In this document: positions 16,525-28,852 of the stretch, piece by piece | Layout: the number at the start of each line of letters is the position of its first letter | Numbering within the stretch: the first letter of the stretch is position 1 | Assembly (NCBI GenBank): GCA_009741485.1 | Contig: CM019220.1 | Coordinates: forward strand, 31,502,185-31,566,184 | Length of the DNA: 64,000 nucleotides | Reading direction: 5' to 3' | From: Malurus cyaneus samueli | Taxonomy: Eukaryota > Chordata > Aves > Passeriformes > Maluridae | Notes under the pieces: generated by a model | What the model saw: only the letters and a program-made list of their open reading frames with translations | Databases searched by the model: none | What the model was told of the DNA's origin: nothing | Made by a program: the position numbers and the translations under genes

Positions 16525-19140
16525 CCACAAACAGGAGATTTCAGCTCAAAACACAGCATCTGTGCAGTCACTGCATCCAAGTATCGCAGTGCGGCACCAG
16601 AAGTAATTTAACCACAAACATCCCGGGGGGATTTGGAAATGATTGATGTGACAAGACTGGCAGTTTCTGGATGAATCCCAACAGCTGCCACTATGGATTA
16701 CTGCTCAAGACATAAAGCCACAGCACTGGTAAAGGAAATATATGCAAATCAATATATTTCAATTTTACTGACAGTAATGAGTAATGATTACAGCATCAAA
16801 CGGTATAAACAACAAACACAGGTAAAGTGGGTGAAGGTGCTCTTTGTGGACATTTAATTAACACTCATGGGACCAAGATTACAACTTACAAATACAAGGT
16901 CACTACAGTCTCAAAGCAGGCTTTCAGCCTAAGCCCATATTAATAACCAAGCAGGACCATGGTGGAGAATCAAGTGTGAGCACATGACCATCCATAGTGC
17001 TGAACGGTGACCATCCCCCTGTTCTCCCTACTAGAATATGCACAGCTTTTAAACTTCTGGGCATGTTGCACATGCAAGTGCACAAGTACCAGTGACCTGC
17101 TGCATGGCAGTGACTGTACATACTCAATCTCCCTCCTATGGCATCTCCAGTATGACCTGCTCTTCCCTGTATTGCAGACTTAGAAGCTGAAGATTATGAA
17201 CATGCAGCAGCTGCTGTCAACCAGTCCTAAACAAAACTCAAGCTTCCTCTCACATATTTTTTTTCTATCAGCAGCCTTCCTGTGGATCATTTCCCTCCAT
17301 CTTTCTGCTAGCTTGTTCTTCATAAGGAATACCACCACCATCATCTCTGTTTCCTGCACAATGCCCCAAACGGAGCCCCTTCCATCTCAAACTCACAGAC
17401 TGCTATACTCAGAGAAACACTTGTCATCTAAAATAATTTCTGGGGCAATTGAAACCTCTCCTGTACCACGGAGCAAAGGTCCTAATGCACTTAGGGACCT
17501 GAACAGCCTGATGCCATGCTAAATACCAGATGACCATACTAAATGCAAAAGCATTAAGTTGTGTTGCAGTTTCCCACTACTGCCACCTGTTTAGGATAAT
17601 GCTCCTTGAATTTGTTTCCACTTACAGAAGGATGAAAATCATAGCACTGGCTTTAGAAATCCTTCTCTAGTTTACATAGCAAAAAAAAAAATTGGGGGAG
17701 CCATCTAGTGAGTCATTGTTTTCCTTCCCTTACACTTTAGCAAGCCTCAGAGCAGGATGTTTGAAAGCCACCTCTACTATGTGAGGAAACAGCATATCAG
17801 GCATATTGATCCTCAAATTCACCTTCTTGAATGTCTAAAATGACTGAGTTCCCTTTCATGCCTGCAAAGCACTTTTGCTCCTTCCCCAGGGAAAAGCAAG
17901 AGGAACACCTGCCTCTGTACTGGCTGGCTGTGCAGCTCAGAGCCACTCATTTTGTCTCGAGGTGACAGCTTAAGGACACCAGCTGTTTACGTGATGGTGA
18001 GCAGGACTCAGTATTTTGCAAATATTTTCTTTCTCCTCTGCATAATATTTCCTCCCTCTTCTTCCTCAGCCACTCCCCTCAGAGGCTGCTTGTTTTTCTG
18101 GAATACATTAAGTTCATTTCTCTTTATTTCACTGTTGATTCCTTTGATTTTCCCTTCCAGGGCAGAGCCTACAGAATTTTTGCGTTGATTTTTGTCTGAG
18201 GCAAGTAGAATTTCCTTTGATCATCCTTGTTTTGCTAATTTGGGATGCTTTGAGGGGAATTAATCTCTGTTTTTAGTACAAAGAGGAGCCTCTCCCCTCC
18301 CTTCTTTCGGCAGGTTGCTTGATCTGAATAGAGCAGATGGCAAACTATGCCTTTACATGTTACTTTCTTGGAAAAATAGGAGATATTGAATCCCTAGGGA
18401 GGGATTTTTAAGAGGAATAAATTAAATTATCTTAACACTGAATTACGAGACTGCAGACACACAGTAATTAGAAATTCAGAATAATTCTTATCTAAGCCTA
18501 CCTTCAAATATAAGCACAAATTTGAGAGACCTTGGTGAAACTTCAGATAAATTTACAATTATGCTCATGGAAAAACAGCTTTCCAAATCAAGGCATAAGA
18601 TGTTTTTCTTAAAAGTTACAGATCTTTTTACAGAAGGAGTTTGAAGCCTAACCCAGCTGACTCCCACTGATCAACATTAATGCAATTAAAATGGAAATAC
18701 TCTTTCTACACAAGATCTGTTTGCATATGGTTCGTTAGCAATGCTATAATTCTCAGCACTTCACCCTCTAGAGATGTTACTGGTGAAAAGATATGTAATG
18801 TCCCTAAGCATTGGGAAAATCCACATTCAAATTCTTTGGTGTGAGTGCATGCTGTGCACACTGACTGATCACAACTCATTATCCAACATTACTAACTTAC
18901 ATTCCTTTTCTTGCCAAAAAGACATGACAACATTAGGCCAGTTTTGACTGTAAATCCTGAAGGATTATTGTGGTTATTTAGCATAACTCTGTTAACAAGA
19001 ATCATTAGTCCTCATTGCCAAGCTCAGGCTAGCAGAAAACATTCCCTTCTTCTTGTGTACAGGCAGAACAGGGAATCTGCAATCATACAGGTATCACAGC
19101 ATATAGGTGGCAGCAATTAAGTACCGTTCTCCTCTTCTTG

Positions 19141-19562
19141 GTACTGGTGAGGAATATTGTGTCTGGGTTTAGGTCTAGAGGTTCAAGAGATTTGAGCAAA
19201 TGGAGAGTGGATGGCAGAGACTACAAAGAATGTTGGGATGGAGAAAATGTGATTTAATGAGAAGAGGCTAAAGGAGGGCTTGTTAAGTCTGGTGAAAAGG
19301 AGACTAAGGCAAGACAAATGTTGCTATCTCTCTATCCAGTTCTATCAGAAATTTTAAAAGGGGCAATGGCCTCAAATTTAAATCACAGCCATTCATATCG
19401 AATGCCAGAGAAATCTTTTTAGCTGGAATTATACTGCAGTACTAGAAAAGGTTACCCACAGATCTGAAAAACCTTTGTCCTTGAAAGTTTTCAATAAAAA
19501 CCACAGTTCAGAGGTCAAGTGTTGGTCCCAGTTGAGAGCAGGAGATTGGATGCAACCAGTAT
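19141..19562 (+). mobile_element. Probable old, degenerate CR1 fragment
   Basis: The order of motifs resembles the CR1 3' region, but heavily decayed: an ATTGTGTCTGGGTTTAGG-like segment (cf. the 'tgtccagttctggg' region), an AGAGGCTAAAGGAGGG stretch, GGGGCAATGGCCTCAAATTTAAA, and an end resembling the 'gattggactagatgacc' segment. The octamer tail is not visible. A profile search would be needed to name the subfamily. Confidence 0.5.
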
Positions 19563-21879
19563 TCCTATGCTGTGGCTAGGATTACATTGAGTTTAGATTG
19601 ATCCATTTACACATTCTGCTCACACTGGTCCCCCAGAAATTGTTGCCCCTTATGGATCTGCTGCTTTGAAAATTCAGGGATGTTGCGGGTGAGGAGTAAA
19701 CGTGACAAACCCCACATGCTATGACCTGTATCTCATGTATTCTGCCTCTCAGCAAAGACATTTCTAAACATAAGAAATCTGCATTTGGAGAGCGCTCTTT
19801 CCCAAATTTGGAAAATAATAATGGATTAAAGCAGCAGAATTACCTTAAATTTCTAATCTGGTTCGTGTTTACTGATAATGTTAGACTCCTTATTTATCTG
19901 TCCCTCTTGCTATGACAGCAGCATCACAGTGCAGTGCTATAGTGAGAGACAAATCATATCAGCATCACAACAGAAGAAAGAGGCTCAGAGGGGAGTTAAG
20001 TTTGTCTCTGTAGTGGGCAAAGGCTGGGCAGTGACACCACAATTGTACCTGAAGGGTGCAGCCACCTGCTGCCTGTGCCCAGGCTGTGATTGAGGGAGCT
20101 GAGGAACAAAAAAGATAAAGATAAAGAAAAGAGCAGCTGCCTGTAGTTGCATCAGTGTTGCTTCACTACCTATAAGCTACAAGGAAAAGCCTTGCTGAGC
20201 AAACATGGTCAGATCTGTGGAGTGCTCTTGTTTCAAAAGGGGAATCATAAATTCATTTAAGTGTTTCAGTGCAGTTTCTGGCCTCTCACTAGAAACATGA
20301 GTGTCACTGTCACATATTTATCTACTATACCATGTGTGATAGCAACATATGCTCATAAACATTCCTTTTTACACTTCTCAGCTGCTGCACAATTGCTTAT
20401 CTCTTTATTGCTTATCTATTCATTGTATAGCAGCAGAGCTGTTTATTAGTGAAGCTAACCATGACCAATGAATACCTATCCTGCACTTTCTTTCAGCTGA
20501 TTGGGGTGTGCAGTTAGGTACAAAGCACAAAGTCAGCTGCAGCTGATTTAAGTCCAAGCTACCAGTTCTTGAAACATTAGTCTGAGTTACTCACATGAAC
20601 TGGAAATGTTCAAGAGCCTCATCTCTATACACTGTGGGGCAACACATAACCAGCTAAAAGATACAAACATCCTTGAAGTCAAACTGCCCATATTGGCAAC
20701 AGCATTGATGGAGTATATGGAAAAGAAAGATGAGGCAATGAACTTGACTAACAGACATTTTAATCTGCTTTAATATACCAGTGTCTTTGGCACCTGGGAA
20801 GTTAATTATCTTTATTATTTTCTTGAGCATTATCTTCAGTCATTGTAATGTAATGAACTCCTGAAGTGGAGTTTAATTTTATCCTATTTAGGCTTCTTTT
20901 TTTGAGAAGTGTGTTGTATAACACGTAGGGCAACTTGGCAAGATTCAATGATGAGTTCTAGAAATAGGAAGTTTTGATATTTAATTTTAGTACAGGGTAT
21001 ACAACACCTCTTTAAATACATGTATTACTTTTCCTTCAGCTAATTAGAATAAAAATTTCTGCCCAGACCTACAGTTAGCAGCACTGCAGTGGCTTTACTT
21101 CACTGCAGTAAAGAGTGGGAGTATTTTTTTTTAAACTTATGAAAGAGATTCATTACTGTGAGGCTAAACAGGTGGTAGAGCAACTCAGACTTCTTCTGAG
21201 ACTGATTGCCACTTTGATGCTTGGCACATCAGAGTTTCCAGCCAGCTCTGTTACATCATATGATTAGAACCTCAGTTTCTTTAGGGATCATATGCTTTCT
21301 ATGGTGAGATAGCATAGTTTCATAGAAAAGCAAATACCTGAAGAAAAAAACCCAGCCCACAGCAGAATAGCTTCCTATAAATCCTGGTCACCTAAGGGAG
21401 TGGTGCAGCTCTCTGATTCAAAGCTTGGCTACCAACAGTCCTTACAGAGTTCAACTGAAGGCTTTTTATTTGAGCCACACAGAGACTCTTAGTATTTCCA
21501 AACTGCCCAGTGGATTTTCCAGTGTAACAAATCTTCAGAGAAATTCTGATGCAACTGAACAGGACGTTGGCACTTCCTAGAGACAAATCCACCCTTCACA
21601 CTAACAAACATCAGCAAGCACTATTTGCTTACTAGCTTTTCCTTCACACACACTCACTACTAATATTTGTCCAGCTGAAATCTGGAATTTCTGTGGGAGG
21701 GGACTTCATCTTTCAATGTGTACATACTATACCACACTGCACAAGGCAATTCCTTCCTTAAAATAAAATGTGCTGTCTAAGAACAGCACTAGAATACAAA
21801 TGTACATCTAAGCTCAATTCCATTTTATAATGTCCAGCAAATGCACTCGAAAACGCCCCCCGTTAGTGCAATACAATCA

Positions 21880-22113
<234 letters not shown>

Positions 22114-22913
22114 TCAGCAAGTAGAATTTAAAACAGAAGTTTTCTTGGCTTTCTGTTTCGAGAGGCCCAGATACAAAAAATTACTTGTATTAAATTAAAA
22201 AAATAAAGAAATCAAATTAACTGGCAAAAGATAAATAGCTTCTCTCTCACGCTTGACAGATCAATTTATGCAGAGTGAGCAGACAGACACATAGCCAAAG
22301 TAAATATATGGTTTCCTGTAAAAGATGACCTGCCAAGGAACAGTATTAAATTCCAAAACTTCCCATATCCAACAGAGAGGCTATTGGGAAAGTACAGCTG
22401 ATTGAAACTTTATCACAGTTACCACACCACTTTACACACTGGTTGTGCTCTGTGTTGTAAAAGTCTAGCATTCATTCCCCAGCTAGGAAGCACAGAATTG
22501 TAACTAGGGGTATCCAGTCAGAGGCCCAAAGTGCCAAATTGTCAATAAGCCAGAGCTAGAAATGAGAGGTTCAGCAACATACATTCAAAGAAAACATTCA
22601 AAGCAAATAGTATCTGCAGAGCGGCTTAGCAATATCAGTATTAATGCTTCTAAAATTAAGAATTTTGTCCTAACAAACACAGGTCTTAGGGCCTTTTTTT
22701 ATTTTCAGACACCCAGAACACGGTGTGAATGAAAGAAAAGCAGAAACACAAGAAGCTGTTTGAAAGGGCACAAAGGTTAGGTATGATGACACAGATAAGG
22801 CTGACATAAATCCAACTTTTGCACAGGAAGTTCTTTGGAAGTATTCACTGTAACATTTTACCAGAACATTTCAGTGGCCATTTCTTAACTAAACCAGACA
22901 AGAAGTACACCGA

Positions 22914-22921
22914 TGACGTCA
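22914..22921. promoter_or_regulatory. Perfect CRE palindrome TGACGTCA
   Basis: This is an exact CREB/ATF consensus site in AT-rich, CpG-poor intron sequence about 830 bp upstream, in transcript sense, of exon 3. Function is unproven. Confidence 0.25.
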
Positions 22922-25020
22922 AACACAACATCCTCATTCTTTCCAGTGGTACTGCATATTCTTTAGTCTTACTTTAAAAAAACAATCCCGTTTTATTACA
23001 TACATTTCAGTGTGTTCTGTAATTTTTAAAAGACTTCATTAAGAACCTGCTCTACTATGGCTTTGTTCCTGCAGCTCATAGCAATTCAACTTGAACTTTG
23101 GTAGGAACTCCCACATAGCATTACAGAACTGTCACCTACATTTTAGATATCCATACACTATTTATGAAAGAATAATAAACAGAACATCTCTCTTAGTTTT
23201 ATCTTAAAAATATAAAATCACACCCAAGCTGCTCTTTGTCCTTGTCATTCTGACTGCTCATCTCAGTGTACACACAGTAACTCCACTGAATCATGATTAG
23301 TGCAGTCTGTACATCTCATCCCACCAAACTGGAACACACAGAACATTACCAGACATAAACTGGATTTAGACACTGCCCAAAACCTAGAAGAGCTCTGAAG
23401 AATCAAGAAGTGGCGATAGCAAGCTACTGACACTTTTATGCCTCCAGCCATGGGTGACTTTGAGAACTTTTGGAAAGTTGTGGTCTCAACACTTTAATAT
23501 CATGACAAGTCCAGGACAGTTTCATAATTATCTCGATGACAAGGAGAAGGGACAGGAGGGTTCTCCTAAAACCTGTGATCCTCAAACTTCTAGTGCCCTC
23601 AGGCTTAACTTCTCGTGCAGAATCAACATGATAGGACACAAACTGCATACACCAGGAAGTCAGGCACTGCATACATTCATTCTTCATTACAGTAAAAACT
23701 TTCGGAGTAAACAAAGCTGTATCTCACCCCTTTTTTGTTGGGGTTTTCTTCAAAGTCATATAAAGAGGAACATTGAATGTACAGTCTGTAAATCATCCCA
23801 TGGGCCTTAAAAACAATCATCTATGTGGTTTGCCATGACACACTAATGAAAAGAATACATTGCTGATTAATTAATTTATAATTTATTATTTTCTTCCAGA
23901 CAGAATGCTGGGAAGCCATAAGATACAGCTTAGCTTCCAGCAGCCCTACACTAGTGACTGTTTTGGTCCACCATACAAATTCGGTTATCCCAAACATCAT
24001 TACCAAAAGTGAGCAGATTCTTTAAAAACTCCAGTTATCTGAAACACAGAATTTTAAACAGGATTCAGAAATTTTAAAACAGAATTTTATTCAGCATTCT
24101 CATTTCATCTAGGTAAATGAACAAGTATTTCTGACAGTAAATATCTCACCTAACAGGCTCTAGTTCTAAATTTCTGTATTTAATCAATTGCAGAAGAGTC
24201 TGTTCATAATTCTAAGCACAAGGATGGATATTTGGTATATTATAACCATAAACATGATTTTTTTTTATTCTTATCTTGTTCAACAAACAAACCAAATCTG
24301 TACATTTCTGAAGCAATGAAATATGCATTTAATGGTGAGATTTCCAACAAGAGGGCACAAGCAATTGTTCTTTGTTATTTTAAATCAGTCACAAAGCAAA
24401 GTCAAGAGCAATTTTCACAGAGCTGTTATAGTGAGCTTCAGAAAAGGTCCTCCATGAACTGAGTCTTGTATTCTGAGCTGGTAGTTACAAGAATATGGAA
24501 CACTTCCTTTCACTTTAATTAATAAAATCCCACATTTAGGGAAGTGCCTGGATTTTCAGCCCTTTCATGAAGGAACAAATTCCTGAAGACTAAATCATTG
24601 ATACTCTGCCCCCAGGCACGCTGCTACTGCAACAGAAGGTGGTGGAGACGGAGGGATGGAAAATGCTAACAGACCACTGCCTGTCAGCATCGACTCAAAT
24701 TACAGAATTTATTTTGGTCAGCTTTGACTTTCTTCTGTAACAGATGGATTTTTTCTACTTTTATGATGTTATTCACACAGGGGAAAAAATAACATTACTA
24801 ATGCATATGGAAAAATAACATCAAACATCAGTTTATGGATTTTAAAAAGAGAAACTGAACAGGGAAAAAATGCATGGCATGAAAATATTGAAGCACACAA
24901 TACTGGCAAAAAATACTGACAAAAAAAGAAGTGTTTAAGAGTACAAAAGGCAACAGAATTATCACTGTCTCATTTTTTCTCTTCCCCAAATCATACGTAG
25001 TATGTATGCATGTATACATT

Positions 25021-25032
25021 CACACACACACA
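25021..25032 (+). repeat. (CA)n microsatellite, short
   Basis: Six CA dinucleotides, followed by related TACA and CT-rich bases. Confidence 0.8.
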
Positions 25033-27704
25033 TACACTATCTCTCTCCATGTATATATAATCCACAGGGAACTTCAATTCTAAGCAGTTCTATTCTCTTT
25101 TTAGCATATAATTGTTGCTCTTTGTGAAACTGGCGGCTGTTCCAGAATCTGGGCCAGAGAGTAGATATAAATATCCCTTCCCAGAACATAAAATATGCAA
25201 CAAAATACTGTCTTACTGCATCAGTATCTTATCCAGAGTGTCTACACTTCTGAAAGAAATAAAACAATGCAAGATGCACAGTTTCTTTCTATCTTCAGTA
25301 ATTTTTAGACATAAAATACTACAGAACATAACTTCTCAGAGCTGCAACCCCTGTACAAATCAGCATATGTGAGATAATGCTCTACAACAAAAAGTGGGTA
25401 ATAATAAATGTATTACTGTGTAGAACTTCACTCTGAGTAATGCTCCTTGAAATCACTGTAAAGCAAACATGCTCTGAGTAACAATGTTCTCTTTATTTAA
25501 CTACTAAACAATCAGCCAAATCTGGCATTAAGGAAAGTTGTGCTGGCACACTGTTGGCTCTTCCTCAACTTGTCCTCCAGGACTTCCAGGTCTTTTTTGC
25601 AAAGCTGCTTTGCAGACGGTCAGCCCCAGCCCATCCCAATGTCAGGAGTTATTCCTGTTTGTCCATCTCTCCAGGCTGTCTGGCTGCGCAATCATAATCA
25701 TCTGTTTTATCATCTGCTACTGCCACTTTTGCATGAGGATGTGCAAATCCATGCTAAGCCAGTATCTGATATCAGGGGTCACAAGGCTTTTGAGGAGTTC
25801 ACATTTTGTCCTTTGTGTCTTATATCTTTCACTATTCCTGCATTAGGAAAACAGGATCAACTACCTGAAACCCATCAACTCACAAAGTCATCTTGTATGG
25901 TTAAAAGCAACAAACAAACAAATAAATAAAAAAACAAAGTACAGTTTTTGTTAAGACAGACAAAGAAGAATTGCTACCAAATAATTATCTGAAACAAACC
26001 TTCCAGTCCTAGTGCACAGACCAGTCACAAGCAAACCAGCACTCATCCTCTGGTCCCTATGGTTAAGTAGTGCTAGGTTTTGTGATAAAAGCATTGCTTC
26101 CATGAATACAAGTCATTTTTATTCTTCAAAATAACAAATAATAGAAGTCACAAATTCCTGGTGTGGAAACATCACTGATTAAACTTTTTTTCCAGTGGAA
26201 TAAGCAAAGGTCGCTATAGCAATCTAAGAGATTGAAACTTTTGCATACTGATCTCTTTATTGTAACACATTTATAAATATGCTCATACCAGAGCAAAGGT
26301 GATGTTAATAGATTCTGGTTGTCAGCTTTAATTATATACAACTTACCAATTTTCATCTTTCACTACCATATATGGGTACGTTAACTCACAGCTCTTGAAA
26401 AATCCATGCAGCTTAGCTCAGAAAAGATCAATTCCATTGGTAACACCATTGTACCCCTGCATAATTCTCTTATCCTCAATTAGTTACATCCCAATCTCCG
26501 ATTTTTTATCCCTTTCTGGAAAACGCTTTACACAAAATCTTTTGAAGTGTTTGTCTTGTTCATTTTTAATTTAAAATTTTTAATTAAGTTCATATTGTCA
26601 GAACGCTGACTTCGTTCACATTTTAGATTAATTTCAATAAATTCTTGGGCACTGATGATGGTGCATGCAATGCACCCAGTTATTAAGAGGGGAGCTGGTA
26701 CTAAGCTTTTAAAGCATCACTCTCATATTATTTCTCTCGCCAGGTGCTCTCTCCCAGTGTGGATCAGCGGAGTGGAAGGCTGGTGAATAGCAAAGCTACA
26801 TCTGCATCTCGCAGGATCAGTTCCTCTCACAAACATGCTACCAAGAAGGGTCACCCCACTACCTAATTTACTCCATCATTTCACTTAGTCTTCAAAAGTA
26901 ACAGGCTCTTGGTTAATCTCCATCGAAGAATATTTCTGAACTTAATTTTGAGCCAACCATCACGAGATCTCTAGCATGGCATTTCCAGTATAAAACCAAA
27001 AAATTCATTTACATGCATTTTACTGCATTGCTTCCAAAAACCGCAATCCCAATGCCAGCAAACACACTCTGCTTTTCAGTGTCAGCACAGACTTCCAAGC
27101 AATAAAACAGACTGTCACTGAAACATAAGACTAACAAGATCATTCCAAAGAATACTTACAGTGGATCTGGGGCAAATGACTGGGAAAGTCTGCAACACTA
27201 ACTTTTGTGACCTCTAATACTTTTAATTCTAGAAATACGAGCACTAAAAATCCATGGTGACTGTTAAAGAAGTAGTATAGTGTTTACTGAACTAATGAAC
27301 TAAGCATATTTCTTCCTTATACCCCAAATATGCTTAAAAACAATTGAAAACAGTATCAGGACACATTCTAAGGAGAAGATAAATTTTATCGCCTGAGGCC
27401 TCACTCCTTTTCTAGAGGGTCAATAAGTAAATTAACTTAAAGGTTCAAGGCAGAGTTTCTACTGCAAGCAATTACTATAATAAACCACATTATGTCAACC
27501 CATTTAAAATACACTACATATCAGTTAGTACCACACAAGCAAATATTAACCCACTAAACCAGACCTTACATCCTGTGATTTTCAGAATTCCCCATCTCAG
27601 CCTGTGAGCACAGGTTATCTGACAGAACCAAAATATTTCTCATGACAGTCAGCACCAATGTAAGCAGTCTGAAATTAAAGATCATCATTTAGTTCTAGCC
27701 TTAC

Positions 27705-27770
27705 CTGGCCTTTCCAAAGGATGCCTGTGGATCCTAAACTGCATTCCTCCATCAGAGCCCAATTAACAAA
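27705..27770 (-). other. Candidate 66-nt exon in intron 2
   Basis: On the minus strand GGTTTTTATTCTTCAG precedes 66 nt ending GGCCAG, followed by GTAAGG. It is open in the phase-0 frame, but joined to exon 2 it would read GTT TGT TAA and stop. It lies just downstream, in transcript sense, of the CpG-enriched stretch, so an internally initiated transcript is another possibility. Confidence 0.25.
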
Positions 27771-27899
27771 CTGAAGAATAAAAACCAATAACGTTTTACA
27801 GGATGGATATTGAAAACAGCATCCTCGTTCCCAATCACGACCAGTGTTTTCTACAGAAGTTGCCTTCTGGACCCAGCCCGTGCAGCTCAAGTTTGGAGG

Positions 27900-28470
27900 C
27901 TTTAGCTCTGTGTTAGCAGTGTTGCATAATCCCAGCTCCACGAGGCATGTCTGTCGTCTCCCTTCCTCCTGTCATTCGAAGGAAAGGCTTTCAGAAGGAT
28001 GTTCTCAAACTCCACGGCAGTTTCGAGCAGTTACACACCATGGTCTGCCTCTTCTCCTTTAATCAAGGGTTTATCTGGGTTCAAACAGCCCGTGCTAAAA
28101 CTCCTAAGGTATTACGTCCTTCAAGCTCAGCTCTTTGCAGCCACTCCCCTGCGAAGGGTACAGGATGCTGAAGCCCCATCCTCCCTCCACTTCCTTCCTC
28201 GCCTTGTCCATGGGAGGATTCCTCAGCATGGCCACAGCCCCACAGCACGGGCGGGCTGATGTAAACAGGAGGATCATTAAATCCTAGAAATGACGGCAAG
28301 GCAGCCACAGCGACGAGCACAGCGGGAGCTCACTGGAAGTGCTGGCTTTGTTTACACAGTATTTTGCTCTCCCGCATGACTTCCCACGAATCCAGTCATT
28401 TCAGAGAAGACGGGACTGCTCCGTGACGTCTGGCTGGGATGGAGCTGCCTTAAAGCCAGGATAGCACTGC
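27900..28470. promoter_or_regulatory. CpG-enriched candidate regulatory stretch in intron 2
   Basis: CpG and overall GC rise clearly above the intron background. Two forkhead-type sites face each other (GTAAACA at 28261-28267 and TGTTTAC at 28349-28355), and there is a CRE-like TGACGTC at 28424-28430. Motif matches this short occur by chance, so the raised CpG content is the main support. It could be an intragenic enhancer or weak promoter. Confidence 0.3.
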
Positions 28471-28832
28471 ACAGTGCACTGCTGGGCAGAGAATAAGCAG
28501 GTGGCAGAGAGCTCCCATTACTCTCCTCTTTCAGGGTGGTAAATGCCACCTCAGGACCCCTTCTATTCCTCCAGATGTTGTGACTCCTCAACAGCCTCTT
28601 GGTGGAACTCCAACTGCAGCTGGCCTGAAACTCCTTCAGCCCGTGGCAAGGACCCAAACCGTGCCAAAGCAGTCCCAGTATGGCAAGAACAAAAAGGAAA
28701 CCCAAAGGAGTCTGAAGTGTGGTGCACAGTCTGAGATCGAATCTTTTGCAGAATACATTTCATGAAATTGCGCACCTCAGGCTCTCAAAGCAAATCTTGT
28801 TTTTCCTTAGTAGTACTCAGATTAAAAAAATT

Positions 28833-28852
28833 AAAAAAAAAAAAAAAAAAAA
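28833..28852 (+). repeat. A20 homopolymer
   Basis: Twenty A in a row, preceded by seven A and TT. No retroposed body with target duplications was recognised upstream of it. Confidence 0.9.
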
